From Ctenosaura bakeri (taxonomy: Eukaryota > Chordata > Lepidosauria > Squamata > Iguanidae), in contig CAOLHI010000489.1 in assembly GCA_948474755.1 (NCBI GenBank), positions 868,001 to 932,000 on the forward strand: a stretch of 64,000 nt of DNA, read 5' to 3'. Shown piece by piece: positions 31,141-42,496 of the stretch (position 1 is the stretch's first letter; the number at the start of each line of letters is the position of its first letter). A program made the position numbers and the translations under genes. Below the pieces are notes generated by a model, which worked only from the letters and a program-made list of their open reading frames with translations, was not told the origin of the DNA and searched no databases.

Positions 31141-31383
31141 ATCAGGGCAGGTTGGTTTATCGAAACAAGACAACATCAAATGGTGGAAATAGCAACAACC
31201 AGTTAAAAATCACAGAAGCCAAAGCTTTAGGACTAGATAAATTCTCACAATAAGTTTTACTGTCAATGCTTTTTAAGCTTTACAAAAACTACCAGTGCAA
31301 AAAAAGTGCCTAGTATAGTTGTGGGAATTATGCAGCTCTCACCATTTTGGCTATGCTGGCTGGGAGTCTTGGAGCTTTGAATG

Positions 31384-31445
31384 AGAGCACCAGCACCTTG
31401 AATTCTGAAGTATATTGGCAGCTTGTGGAATTCCTTTACGAGCTC
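31384..31445 (-). mobile_element. L2 ORF2 fragment
   Basis: The reverse strand reads KLPIYFRIQ followed by a diverged A-L-I-Q-S-S-K pattern, as in the L2 motif LHWLPVYFRIQFKVLVLTYKAL. It parallels 48.0 kb (cagactagaaatatattggc). Very short. Confidence 0.5.
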
Positions 31446-32360
31446 ATCCAGAAAGGGAGAAATTCTCTTGAAGTACCCAGTTTACAGTTCTTCTTGTTCT
31501 GATGCTACCTGCGTACTACCAGCTTTGCATCTAAACTCTTTCTTGAAATATTCCAGATTTCCTTCACTTTCCTCCATCCATCGTATTCTTTCTGCTTCCC
31601 TTCTGCCACATCTAGACTCCTGCATAATTTCAGAAGCTTATTTTCATCCATTTCCACTGGGCTTTCAAGAGTTATAGTCAAAATGGTAAAGTGTTTTAGC
31701 AATATTATGCTAGCTGAATATTAAGATTGTTTCAATTTTTTTGCAAATGTTCCTCTTTCCCTTGCTTGACCTCTGTTGAATCTGTGCCCTTGAAACAATA
31801 GTTGGGTTTACTAGTGGTGGCCAGCTTGGTAGGCTCTGGGATAACATAGACAGATATCCAAGTAGAAAAACATTTTATTTTGGATAATACTGAGTTAATA
31901 AAACTCACTTGGAAAGTGGGAATGAAAAGCCCTCAACAATGTCTAAAGAAATACTTTAGGATGAAGAAAATGTTATCTAGGTCTCCAAATTAAACTTGAT
32001 TTGTAAAGGAACAAAACGCTGGACTTTCAGAGATTTTTTTTTCTTGTCTGGAAGCGATCTAAGACTGATGTCATTTGATGTCTATACAGTATTCTATCAT
32101 AAATTAGCACATTCAAATTGTTGTGATTTGCCTTGGATCCCATGCTGGGAGAAAGGCGGAGTATTAAATAAATATTTTTTAAAAAAAATCTGCTTTTCTG
32201 TCATCTCCTTTTTGACAAGGTATCTGTTAGGGTGACATATGAATGTCCAACCTAGTGTCCTCCAGTTGCTTAATCCTACCATTTATTCACACACTACACT
32301 ACTTACCTTTTTTCTGCTTTGCCACATCACATACAATTATGTTCATGTAAGGGCGTAGAG
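31446..32360. other. Mostly unannotated; LINE/SINE tail at 32129-32190
   Basis: 'tgccttggatcccatgctgg', 'gagaaaggcggagtattaaa' and a taaataaat tail at 32129-32190 look like the 3' end of an L2-mobilised SINE or LINE. No gene recognised in the rest. Confidence 0.4.
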
Positions 32361-32520
32361 AGGAATAGTGCTGTGTCTACACTACACAGCTGAAATTCTG
32401 TAGTTTGAAAACAATTTGAGTACTGTGTTTCTGATCTAAGGAATATTGAATTATGTAGTTTGATGAGCCAGTTAGAACTCTCATTTGAAGATTTCTAGTG
32501 CTCTCCACCGAACTACAGTC
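32361..32520. repeat. MITE family 2, diverged
   Basis: 'gtgtctacactacacagctg' and 'gaattatgtagtttgatgag' match the left arm and centre of the family (compare 62.52 kb). The right part is degraded. Confidence 0.5.
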
Positions 32521-32600
32521 AGCCCTCCACATTTATGGGTTTGACTTTCACGGATTTGATTATTTGTGAGTTTCTTCAACTCCCCCAATTCAGGTAATTC
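32514..32600. repeat. pogo/Tigger-like terminal fragment
   Basis: 'ctacagtcagccctccacat', 'ttatgggtttgactttcacg' and 'gatttgattatttgtgag' resemble the terminal repeat of Tigger-type (pogo) elements (cagtcNgccctcc...). Only one end recognised. Confidence 0.45.
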
Positions 32601-33094
32601 TGTTTTTTTGTGGAACTTTACCTCTTGGCAGCTCTGATCATACCATGCAGCCCTTTAAAAACGTGCTTCTGGTCCTCCAGAGCACCACAAACTCTCTCCC
32701 AGTGCCACCCCACACCCAAGGAAGGAGATGGGCAAGAGAGAGAGGAAGTATACGGGCACCATGCTGACCCCTCCTCTTTCCCTCTCCTTTGCTTGATCTG
32801 GTCTGGACACCGTGTGTCCATTCCCCCTACCGTGCCTCAGAGGGCCAACTGTATTAGATCTCTCATTAAGAGAATTTTTTAGTACTGGGGTGGGGAGATT
32901 CTAGGCTGGTTAACAGTTAAGAAGTCCAACAATTATAAAGAACAAATAACATTAAAGCAGTAACTTATGGCACTCTTGATTACTTTCAGAGCAGAAGCCT
33001 TTTGTTTTGGGTTGAGAACAGAGAAACAAAAAATATCATCAACTGCAACCCACAGGATACTGTAGGATGGAACCCTGGCAGTTAAAGAGGTATT

Positions 33095-33180
33095 ATTTTA
33101 TCCATTTATATCCCACTTTTTGCTCTGAGCTTGAACTCAAGGCAGTTTATAAAAATTAAAACAAGCACAGATAATATATA
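33095..33180 (-). mobile_element. L2-type tail fragment
   Basis: 'tccatttatatcccactttt' and 'gaactcaaggcagtttataa' are the reverse of the usual 'ttataaactgccttgagttc ... gggatataaatgga' end. Confidence 0.5.
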
Positions 33181-35000
33181 TAAGTAAAAGCATACAAAAA
33201 CGATATTGATAAAATACCCTCAACTATCTATAGCTTCAAGCATTTCTGTTAAAAATAATAAAATCCATAGACCCGAACCCTGTTAAAAGCCCTTACTGTC
33301 AGTTATCAAGTGCAGATACACTCCTTCTTAGCCTCTTCATATGCATTAAGCCTCTACACTGACTGCAATTCCAACCCACCAAAAATTTGGATTTCATTCC
33401 AGCTAAAGCCTCTGTCATGCATTTATACCATCTATGATAGCCTTGAATGCTGTACTTTGCATTCCCTTTACATTCTGAGATCAATTTCAGTACACTTCAC
33501 TCAAAAAGGTTTCCTCATCTACTCCTGCCTAGAATAAATCTGAGGGGTGGGGGTGCAGTTCCTAAGACTTCTGTAAAATGACTGAATTGATCCTACTGTA
33601 GGAGCTGAAGAACTAGGTGCCCCATCATGACTGGATGATGTGAAAGAAAACTGATTTAGCATCAATGAAGGGCCTGACATTTGCTTCAAAGGACTGGAAA
33701 AAGCTCTCACAGTCCAGTCCTTTGATTGTGCTTTAACTGCCATCGCAGAAACAGCGCCTGCAGAAATTGAAAGCTGCAGTAAAGCATCACCCTGCACTTG
33801 TCCCATGGAAATGAAATGTCCTTTTCTGGTCAATTTGACAGGTACCATCTCTTAGTAGTAAGGATGGCACTGCAATTCTCAGCTCTCACAGCTTGTGGCG
33901 CCACAATTTTCACAGTACTCTTGAGCTGATGAATGGATACAGAGGCACGCTCCTAACCATAACCATAAATGTCTTCACCAGTACAGCCACCGAACTGTTA
34001 TTTAAAAAAAAAAAAAAAGCAAAGCTGAACTATGCAGGACACAGTGCTTGAACAATAACATCTCAGGTAGCTGCTGCACCAAAGGCCTACTTCACTGATC
34101 AAACTGAGCTAATCACCTGCTTACACCAGCTACTAGGATATCATCAGGTCCCTGTTTGCAAGGCCAGAGTAAGGCAGTTAAGGTTCCCACTGTACAAGTG
34201 TGGGAGTTCATGGACTATTGGCTTTGTGCTCTGGCAGATGAGGCTTGGCAGTGGTGCATAGCTAAGATTAACCTTCCATGGAGCAGAAGACAGTCCCTTT
34301 TGGGTCCAGTAGGCATGGCTCTGAGCATCCTATTCTTGTCTTTCAGCTGGTGTGACTAAGGCCAGAATCACAGATGTGCTATCACTGTCCTCTTCATTCA
34401 TTTCACAGCTGGGAAATGCCTTAGGAAGGGTGAGAGATGAGAGACCTACAGCCCCCTTCTTCCCAGGATTGCAGTACAAGCAGTGTGTGGTGTGTGTGTG
34501 TGTGTGTGTGTGTTTGCGCATGGGGATCCTAAGAACTACTAGGGGGGCAGGTCAGGACTATCCCAAGCCCTGATATTTCAGGGCCACAAGCTGAGATCTT
34601 GCAACATCATAAGAGGTAAGTCTTGGTGATGTTACCAGGGTGATGGCATAGGGGACAGAAACAACTTAAAGATAAACAATAACAATACACAGATAACACA
34701 TCCTAAATGGAAATCTGAGGGAAAGATGGATCAGCTTGCAAAAGAGGTTTCTTAGTTCACTTTCATTTGGGAGTTTTTGAGGCCTCTGGGAACACCTGAC
34801 ACAGCCTCCAGGCAGAGGGCATTATGGGCAGCAGTTGAAGCATCACTAGACAGGAAATATTTGCCTGTGTTTATTAGCCATGTTGGAGGAAAGGGAGCTG
34901 CAACAAACTGTGTCTTTTCTCAGGGGGATTGTGATCTCCCAGAGGTTTTCCAAAGTGATAGCAGCATTAGTCCATTGCAGCAAAACAACTAAGAGTCATG
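33181..35000. other. Mostly unannotated stretch
   Basis: Holds a 109-residue minus-strand open frame (33519-33848) I cannot assign, a poly-A run (34004-34018) and a GT microsatellite. No splice-flanked exon is convincing. Confidence 0.4.
34484..34515. repeat. (GT)n microsatellite
   Basis: tgtgtggtgtgtgtg... about 14 dinucleotides with one interruption; likely polymorphic. Confidence 0.9.
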
Positions 35001-35004
35001 TGAC

Positions 35005-35892
35005 TGTTACTGCCATGGCTGGGCCGCACTTAAAGGTGACATAGATATCATTTTGATATCAATAATTTGGCTTTCTTCCACCATCCCTCTCCACGTGTTT
35101 GTGAGGACAAGCACAGAACTAGGCTCGGCCACTGATTGCTGCAATATTCCAACACAATACAGGCACGCCAGAAATAGCCAGATCGCCGCTTTAGGAGACC
35201 TCTCTGCAAACACTCTCATTATGTATGCACGCTGCTTACAAAGAGATCCCTGTCCCGAGCAGGCAACTTGGCAAGCTGAATACTCAACTGTCAAGCACTG
35301 TGCATCTGCATATTGGCTACCTCTTTGTCAGTTCGGACCTAACTCAATATGTTAAATTTTGACTTTTCCAAAGCTTTGTCTCGCGCCTGAAACTCATTGT
35401 TTTCCCCAAGTATGGAATAGCCTGAGGTTACATTTCTCCCTATAAAAACCCCTGATTCTGAGACCTTCCTCGGATCGCTCCTGAGTTCCATCCTGCCTTG
35501 CCGCCACTCTGCTTGGCGAGTCTTCCCCTCAGTCATATTGGCCGAGACTGCGCAACTTCGGACCTTCGCAGTGATCTATCCGGGCTTCAGGACAGGTGTC
35601 GTATCACCCAATTCAACCACCCCTCTGAAAAATCCCTCTGTCCCACTCCAACCTTTATTTTCCATAGTTGAGTGCGTGTGTTGCATACACTGTTTGTCTG
35701 TATTTAATAAAGATCTCAATTATTCTTATAACTTGGTGTGCTCCTTGGCTTGGCCTGACCCCGTAGACTTTGAGTAAAAGATTCGGTTGTGTTGCCCTGC
35801 CTCTTGCATTGCTAGCTTGTGCTCTTAGCTAATTTCCCCAAACTTAGTTAATTGAGAGCGCATTTAGGTGTCCCCCAGTAAACAGGGTAACA
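35005..35892 (+). mobile_element. Solo LTR (family A), full length 888 bp
   Basis: TGTTAC at the start and GGTAACA at the end, with a perfect 4-bp target duplication tgac at 35001-35004 and 35893-35896. A TATA box (tataaaa, 35441-35447) and a polyadenylation signal (AATAAA, 35706-35711) mark U3, R and U5. A 4-bp duplication is usual for gammaretrovirus-like and Ty3/gypsy-like elements; I cannot tell which from an LTR alone. No internal genes remain: recombination between two LTRs removed them. Good preservation suggests it is younger than the 13.8-kb copy. Confidence 0.92.
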
Positions 35893-35927
35893 TGACACCG
35901 CAAAGGCTAGCACACATTTTTCTAGCA

Positions 35928-36030
35928 TAAGCTTTCGTAGGCTACAGTCCACAGTCTTAGAGGGTCTGGTATGTTATGTGTGAATATATAACGATGCTCA
36001 TGGCTGAGAAAAAAAAGACCCTGAAAGTTC
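35928..36030 (-). repeat. Dispersed repeat end (aagctttcg type)
   Basis: 'ctagcataagctttcgtagg' and 'ctacagtccac' are the reverse form of the common reptile sequence tgggctgNagcctacgaaag. A related plus-strand copy is at 60.44 kb. Confidence 0.5.
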
Positions 36031-36129
36031 ACAACATAGAGGTTACCTCTCGGATACAGGTGCTATTTCTTGGGTTGTTGCATACAATTTCTGAAGGGTT
36101 GTGATACCTTTTTTTCTGTGTCCCACCTT

Positions 36130-36330
36130 GACATGAATGAGAGAGGAATTCTGGGAGTGGCAGTCTTGTTAGACTCAGTAATTTTGCTCCTTCTTTAAAT
36201 CCAATGACAGGCATATTTGAAGCCATGGTTGGGAATGATGCTGTTGAACTGCAAATACAGCATTCTGTACTGTGAGCGGAGCTAGCTAATGCTGCTGAGA
36301 GTTGTTGTCCAACATTCTCTGCAGGGCTGC
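36130..36330. repeat. Fold-back repeat (family 3-like), diverged
   Basis: Paired blocks 'ggaattctgggagtggcagt' and 'ctgctgagagttgttgtcca' around a loop; weakly conserved. Confidence 0.35.
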
Positions 36331-36435
36331 ACAATTATCATCTCTGCTTTAAGCAGAGACTCGCCAGCCTGTAGATTATTGATCTATAGTAGATCATATC
36401 ATAGACAGTGCCAGTCTATTGAACATAGGAGCTGA

Positions 36436-36652
36436 AATACCCTAAAGACACCAGATCCCTTCAGATTCTTGAAGCTAAGCAGGGTCAGTCCTGGTTAGTA
36501 CTTGGATGGGAAACCACCAATGAATACCTGGTGCTGTAAGCTATCTTTCAGAGGAAGGAACTGGCAAAGCTACATCTGAGTATTCTGTTGCCTAAGAAAA
36601 CCCTATGAAATTCATGGGGTCACCATAAATCAACAGCTGAATTGAAGGCACA
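36436..36652 (+). mobile_element. 5S rRNA-derived SINE
   Basis: The head keeps 'ttgaagctaagcagggtcag', 'tcctggttagtacttggatg' and 'gtgctgtaagc' of 5S rRNA. The body has 'catctgagtattctgttgcc' and 'ccctatgaaattcatggggt', and the tail 'caccataaatcaacagctg'. It is followed by an (AG)n run, 36652-36666. Confidence 0.9.
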
Positions 36653-36775
36653 GAGAGAGAGAGAGACTGAGTGTATCTTCCACTGACTTGTGATCAGTGG
36701 AAGGGCAACTAGAGATGTGAGAGAACAATATTTTCCTACTGAGATCATTGGGGGAGGGAGTTGGTGGTACAGATT

Positions 36776-36988
36776 TTGTTGTTGTTGCTTTTGTGGTTGT
36801 TGTGTGCTGTCATTTCTGACTTTTAGTGACCCTAAGGCAAGCTATCACAGGGTTTTCTTGGCAAGATTTGCTTTTTGGGGGGTTGCCATTGCCTTCCTCT
36901 GTGGCCAATAGGGGGTGATCATTCCAAGGTCACCCAGTGAGTTTCCATGGCTGAGCAGGGATTTGAACGCTGGTCTCCAGAAATTACT
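36776..36988 (-). mobile_element. Sauria-type SINE
   Basis: Tail 'ttgttgtgtgctgtcatttc', then 'ggttttcttggcaagatttg', 'tggctgagcagggatttgaa' and a truncated head. The tail-proximal gttgttgtt repeat is typical. Confidence 0.85.
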
Positions 36989-37065
36989 TGTGTTTTAAGC
37001 CTATTGAATTGTCAGTACATCCTGCTATAGTATTTTGTAAACATGGTTGGCAGGCTTTACTATGT

Positions 37066-37625
37066 CCCTTTCCACACGCGGTTATTAAGGCGGGCCAATG
37101 TGTCTTGCCACGGAGGTCTTCTGCACGTTGGAGCAGACTAGGTTCAGTTTATTTACCTTTGTTCCGCATGTAATTCCAACTAAATGCGCCCCCATGTGGT
37201 GGTAAAGTGCACTATTTGAAAACCAGAAGAAATTGGTTTTCCAATTTTCCAGATCGATCCAATTCGTACTTTCACAGTGGTGCAGACATGTACATTCGTG
37301 CCAATGCGAATTAGTGGTCAGGGGAGGGCTCATGGGAGGGGCCGGGGGTAGTACGGACTTATGCATGTACGCACGTATACAATGATGTTCTAAACCATGC
37401 AAAAAAAAAAGGGCCAATCACAGCCGACAGGGCGGGGTGAGGGTAGTAGCGGGAGTGGCCATGGCAGAGGCAGTCTGGATTCATGAACTCACATTCCTCC
37501 GAATCAGAATGGAACATACACAGTAGATGTGCAAAAGAAAATGAGGGAAAGCCCGTCTTGTTTCGAGCCCAGAAAATCCAGTAAGAAATGGCACAAACCG
37601 ATTCACCAGCCTCGTGTGGAAAGGG
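37066..37625. mobile_element. CpG-rich TIR element with 5-bp target duplication
   Basis: Ends ccctttccacacg (37066-37078) and cgtgtggaaaggg (37613-37625) are perfect 13-bp inverted repeats. The flanks are a perfect direct repeat, tatgt (37061-37065 and 37626-37630). The 560-bp interior has more than 20 CpG sites, in contrast to the CpG-poor surroundings. It codes for no transposase. A 5-bp duplication fits some hAT-like groups, but the superfamily cannot be fixed here. High CpG content and a perfect duplication suggest recent arrival. Confidence 0.85.
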
Positions 37626-37630
37626 TATGT

Positions 37631-39660
37631 ATCTTAGACAGAGCTCAGAAAGGTTATTATTTGACCGCAGCTCCCAGAATCCCGTGACTGGAGGATTCTG
37701 AGATTTATATCGTCTAAAAAACTTAGACTTCTCAAATTCTGGTTTTAGAGAGAGGTTTCAGCAAGATGAAGCCACTGCGTGAATAAAACAAGATGGGAAA
37801 GGTGAAATATGTCCTGTTGGTTCTGCTGAACTTTTTGACCATTGTGTCAAAACTGCTCCATTCATCTGCAGCCCCTATTCTAGGGTAGTTCTGTTCTTTC
37901 ATTGGTGGTCAGTTCCAGGAGATGGTGTTGAATGACTCAGTTTTATTAAAAGTTACTTCCTCATGCAGCCATAAGTCCCCCTCCTCTTTTACCATTAGTG
38001 GTCCCTCACATCCTCCGTCTCATAAAAGGCATAAAGCAGGCTAAAATTACAGTTTTTTTCTGACTATAAGTTTTCAAAACGCATTCAGACCTCATTCCAT
38101 TGAACCATTGTTGCATTTGGTAGGACAAGCAAAAGAAAAAAGTCCACATGACACCAAATGCCATCAGAGAAATCTGATCGAAAAGGTTTGCATGAAAGAG
38201 CATCAGTGTGTGGACACTGGTACATGTGTCAGTAATATTTTTTTTCTAGAAATACAGTGTATTTTTAAAAAGCAAGGTAACCAAAGTTATAGTAATACTT
38301 AGCTCATAGTGAGAGCTTTTTCTGAAACCCAGAAAGCATTTAACCAATGCTATGTAATTAATCTCCACAACACCCCACTGAACATCACAAAAGGAAGTAG
38401 GGATTATATGCAGCAGTTGCTGACTCTAACTCTTTGGTGCACCCCACTAGATGACACCTTTCTCTGGCAACTTTGAAGAAATGTTTTAAATGATCTGTTC
38501 ACACTATGCTGAGAAGGATATAGGTACTAATTATCAGTTCAGACCTCCTACAGACACCTTTTGGCAAGCAGCAGGGAAATGAGGAGGCATAACAGAGATC
38601 ACCCCACTATATTGTTCACCGACAGCAACATTTGCCTGCCTATCTGATCATAACAAAATCCCCTCGCAGTACAACAGACTTCCCAAAGAAAGGTGTGCAT
38701 GACACAGTTTAAGCTCTTTATTCACCCGACTACCAGTAACAAACAAAAAAGAAATTAGCAGTACAATAATAAAAAAAAACCCCTTACAAATCCTAAATTC
38801 CTGCTCCAAGCAGATGTCAGGTTGTCAATCTTCAGTGATGATGCACATCAGAAAGGAGCAGCCCTTTCCATTAAGCCAGGAAAAGAACTCAGCAGCAGTA
38901 TGTACTGATGGAAGGCCCTGCTTGCTGAAGTATCAATTTGGCACAGTGGGGAGGCAGGCAGCAGTGTGCATTTTTTAAAGTGGAGAAGAAAACCAGGGGA
39001 AGGGGCTGCACAGGAAAGTGAAGAAGGAAAAGATTTGCCATTCTGGAAAGGCAGACACACAAAAATGATGTGATGATACACAAAGCACTGGGCTTGAGAT
39101 TTAGAGAAAAGCTATGACAATCATCCCAAATACGAACATTAGAGATTACGCCAAGAAAACTACCATGAACGATGAAGAGAGCAAGTCATGAAGGGGTGTC
39201 AGGACCAAGGGAAGCAAGTTTGCCAGGTCGAGAGGACAATTTCTCCCCCCACCCCCATTTCTTGCTCTCTCATACACACACACACATACACACACACACC
39301 AAATCCTACTTTGGGCTGCACCCTCACACCAACAACATCACAGACCACAAGAACTAGAAAAATCCACTCAGTTTTCCTGGGACAGCAACATTTCTATACT
39401 AAGACAAAATAAATAAGGAGCTTGTCCCTCGTTTTAGCATGAAAACGGGGCTAACCATTGCTGTGTGCCCAAAATTAGCAACAGATTGACAGGTGGAATC
39501 AGGGGCCACACTACAGCCTACAGGCTTCATGTTGTACATCCTTGGTGTAAAGCCATAGTGAACCACACTGAATGCTTGAAGTATAAATATTAGTTAGAAT
39601 GACAGACAGCTATTGCCCACATTTTCTGCTTGTAGGTTTGTCATAGACATCTGGTTGACT
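37631..39660. other. Mostly unannotated stretch
   Basis: A family-3 trace at 37670-37720, a possible MIR-like piece at 38340-38405 and a (CA)n tract at 39270-39298. No gene recognised. Confidence 0.4.
39270..39298. repeat. (CA)n microsatellite
   Basis: Interrupted acacac run of about 14 units. Confidence 0.85.
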
Positions 39661-39665
39661 CCACA

Positions 39666-39856
39666 TTTGTTGTTGTTGCTGCTACTGCTGCAAGCTCTCA
39701 AGTCATTTACAATGTATGGCAAGCCCAAGGTGAGCATCTTATGGGGTTTTCTGGGGCTGAGTGTGCTTCATGCACTCCAGGTCACCCAGTGGATTTTCTT
39801 GGCCAAGTGAGAATTGAACCCTGGTCTACAGGGTCATACACTCCAACATATCACAG
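39666..39856 (-). mobile_element. Sauria-type SINE, diverged
   Basis: 'gttgttgttgctgctactgc', 'ctcaagtcatttacaatgta', 'caggtcacccagtggatttt' and 'gagaattgaaccctggtcta' follow the SINE in reverse, with an internal deletion. Confidence 0.75.
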
Positions 39857-40019
39857 ACAAAAAACAAGACATGTGCAGCCAAAAAAAACTTCAAAACTTG
39901 GTCAGGATGGCAAAGGTTACTAATGAGGAAGAACACATAAGCTAGGAGAGGCTTTGGCAGTTAACTTTTGCCTGAATCCACTGGGAAAGCAAAATTCTGC
40001 CCCTTCCAGTGGCAGAGCT

Positions 40020-40175
40020 TGGAGTGTGTGGAGGAGGGGTGGGAGGGGGGCAGGACTATGGCATGAGGGGCGTGGCCACTGTGGATGGGGTCATGGCTGC
40101 AATGCATAGGGGCATGGCAGATTACACAGGGGAGTGGCCAGGGTGCGCAGGGGCATGGCTATGGGCCTGGATGCC
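40020..40175. repeat. Degenerate G-rich minisatellite
   Basis: Repeated word 'ggggcNtggcNaNNNNN' with about 25-30 bp spacing (ggggcgtggccactg, ggggtcatggctgc, ggggcatggcagatt, ggggagtggccaggg, ggggcatggctatgg). Four to five units. Confidence 0.65.
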
Positions 40176-40263
40176 CCAAAAACATTGTCATCCACAGTGA
40201 ATCACCCCTCCTGCCTCCACGTCCCTACACCACTGGCCCCTTCTTCTCTCCCTACTCTGAGTT

Positions 40264-40450
40264 ATATCAGTGCAAACTGTTTTTGTACTTGGAATTCAGT
40301 TTGCTGCAATTCAGGTGAGCACAGGACCAAGGGAAATTGAGAGAAGGATAGAGAAACTGGAGCATTTTAAAAGCAGCTGAAAAAGTGGGAGAACCAGGGA
40401 TAAATCAGGATAACCCCTGCCAAATTGGAACAGTGGAGGATATGTCACAA
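40264..40450 (+). repeat. Unclassified dispersed repeat (family D), copy 2
   Basis: Matches the copy at 7245-7430 in order and strand: 'gaattcagtttgctgcaatt', 'agcagctgaaaaagtggg', 'aacccctgccaaattggaac' and 'gaggatatg'. Confidence 0.55.
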
Positions 40451-41059
40451 GGAAATAGGATTCTGGGCTTAATAGACTTTTGGTCAAATTCACCAGAGCT
40501 TTTCATGTGTTCTTAATGGATGACTCATGAGGATCAGAACCAGAGGAATGAGAGAAAACTGGGACAGGTCTCATAGCAGAGGCGAGGCAAAGTACAGAAA
40601 ATAACACAAAATGGTAAATCTGAATCACAGGCCTATCAATCACAGCAGGGAGTCTCTCTCTTTTAGTGAGAGCAGTAAAAAAGACTATTTTCCATCCCTT
40701 TCTCTTTTTTCCTCCCTCTCTTGGTAAGAATATACCACTTTGAAAAGACTGATAAGAAGTATTGATGTACGTCTGAGCCACAGGTGTGCTCACAATACAC
40801 CCCCCCCTTTCTGCTGGCAGCCGACATCCTGGAAGGGTATCCGAAGCATATCATCACCATCCCTGCTGATTTCTGGGTAATCAGTTTTCCTGTCGTAAAA
40901 TGGAGGGAAAAATTCTCTTTCTCCTGTGGTGCATCCTTCATAGGTTTCCAGAGAATGTCATCAATCTTATAATTAATAGGAGACATTTCTGCTTTTCTTT
41001 TGATCTAACACATATTCATTTTATTCAATAGTCCGTTGTTTGGTTTGTATTGGCCTTTC

Positions 41060-41175
41060 CTTACTGGAAACCATCCTGCTTTGTTGGACTACATCTCCCA
41101 TGAAGCCAAGACTGGAAGTGATGGGAATTATAGTCCACATCTGGTGGGCAGCTCGTTTGGGGGAAGGCTGGTTTC
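41060..41175. repeat. Fold-back repeat (family 3)
   Basis: 'gttggactacatctcccatg' faces 'gatgggaattatagtccaca', followed by 'tggtgggcag' and 'gggaaggctgg'. Both arms are clear. Confidence 0.65.
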
Positions 41176-42288
41176 TGTTCTAGCTCCTTGATTCTTTTTG
41201 TAACTCTTCCCTGGCTGCTCTCTCATTGCTTCCCCCACCTCCTGGTGAATTAAAGAAAGAAAAATATGTACCTGCTGCAGGATGGAGCATCATTTTTTCA
41301 TGGTAAACTCACAAAAAGTGATGGTCACCTGGGGAGCCCTTTCCTGGCATCCAAGTTCATTATAACTAACTATACAGCAAATAGCAGAGGTGCAGAATAC
41401 GAAAGATTCTCTAACCCATATGCAGCTGTAGCCCAGCAAGCGGATCACAGGCAATTAATTCCTGGTGGTCCAATTGATTACACACATATTTTAAGGAATA
41501 ATAGTCAAATATCGTACTTCTAAGAGCAAGAGGGGGCCCTGCATGCTGCCCACTCTGTGTTCCAAACTGTAATGCTTATTGTGTTAGACCCAAGGCCATG
41601 CTTTGAGATCTTTGAGCTTACTTCATTTTCTTTTGCCTTTTTCCTGGGCCAGTGTTGGGGTGGGGGGATGGAGAGAAACACTTTTATTCCCTTGTCTTCC
41701 TTTCATTTGGCAACAGCTGACCCTGGCAGCCAGCCCAAAACATGGTAAATGACAAATCACTACCAGATGAAGCCCTGTGAGCATTTCCTCCAGCCACAGA
41801 AAAGTGGGAGGCCCAATCAAGTTGCTGAAGTGTCAGAGAATCGTACTGAGATCAGCCGGAACGCATTCTCCTGGATTTTGTTTTGTGAAACCATCTAATA
41901 TGCATGAAAAAACACTAACGCTGCAACTTCAGGCCAAGCAAACCGAAGGAACTGGGCCACCCAGTTTACACCAGCATCAGTCTAGGGAAACTATCTTCAT
42001 TTTAGAATAGTATGGATATAAATGTTGAAGATGAAAGCAAAAATAAAAATAAAGTACTTCTGACAGTATCAGAGTGAATGAGATGAAGTCTTCATGAGAT
42101 TGACCAACAACCTGAAGTATTTCCACAGGGCAGGCTCACAAGATTAAGACTGATCTATGATGTTTAATGTCACTTCACTGTAATAATATGTCATGCATAA
42201 TGTAATGGTAAGTTTCAAGAGGCTGTCCTGTTGTTAGTCTTTCTGTAGTTACATCTCTGGGACTGTTAGATGAACCTCTGCTATTTAC
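41176..42288. other. Unannotated stretch
   Basis: No repeat or gene recognised. The 85-residue frame at 41266-41523 has no known domain. Confidence 0.4.
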
Positions 42289-42291
42289 TCT

Positions 42292-42496
42292 TTCCCACTG
42301 TTGTGCCATGATTGGAATGCTGGACTGGATCTCGGGAGGTTCAGATTCTAGTCCTCATTGAGTTAAGAAACTTACTGGGTGACTTTGGGCAGGTCACTCT
42401 TCCACAGCATATTCTACCTCACAAATGTATTATTTTAGGCAGAGTAGGGAAAAGAATAACTATGTATGCCATCTTAAAGAAAGGAAATATATAAAT
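42292..42496 (+). mobile_element. tRNA-derived SINE with L2-type tail (MIR/CORE-like)
   Basis: The head is 'gattggaatgctggactgga' and 'ggttcagattctagtcctca' (B-box). The middle is 'gggtgactttgggcaggtca'. The tail 'ctcacaaatgtattatttta' and 'gaaaggaaatatataaat' differs from the Bov-B tail of the other SINEs and looks like an L2-mobilised type. Confidence 0.65.

Noticed and set aside
34156..34359. Possible exon (67-residue frame)
   Set aside because: No domain, no clear splice sites in a matching phase, and no neighbouring exon.
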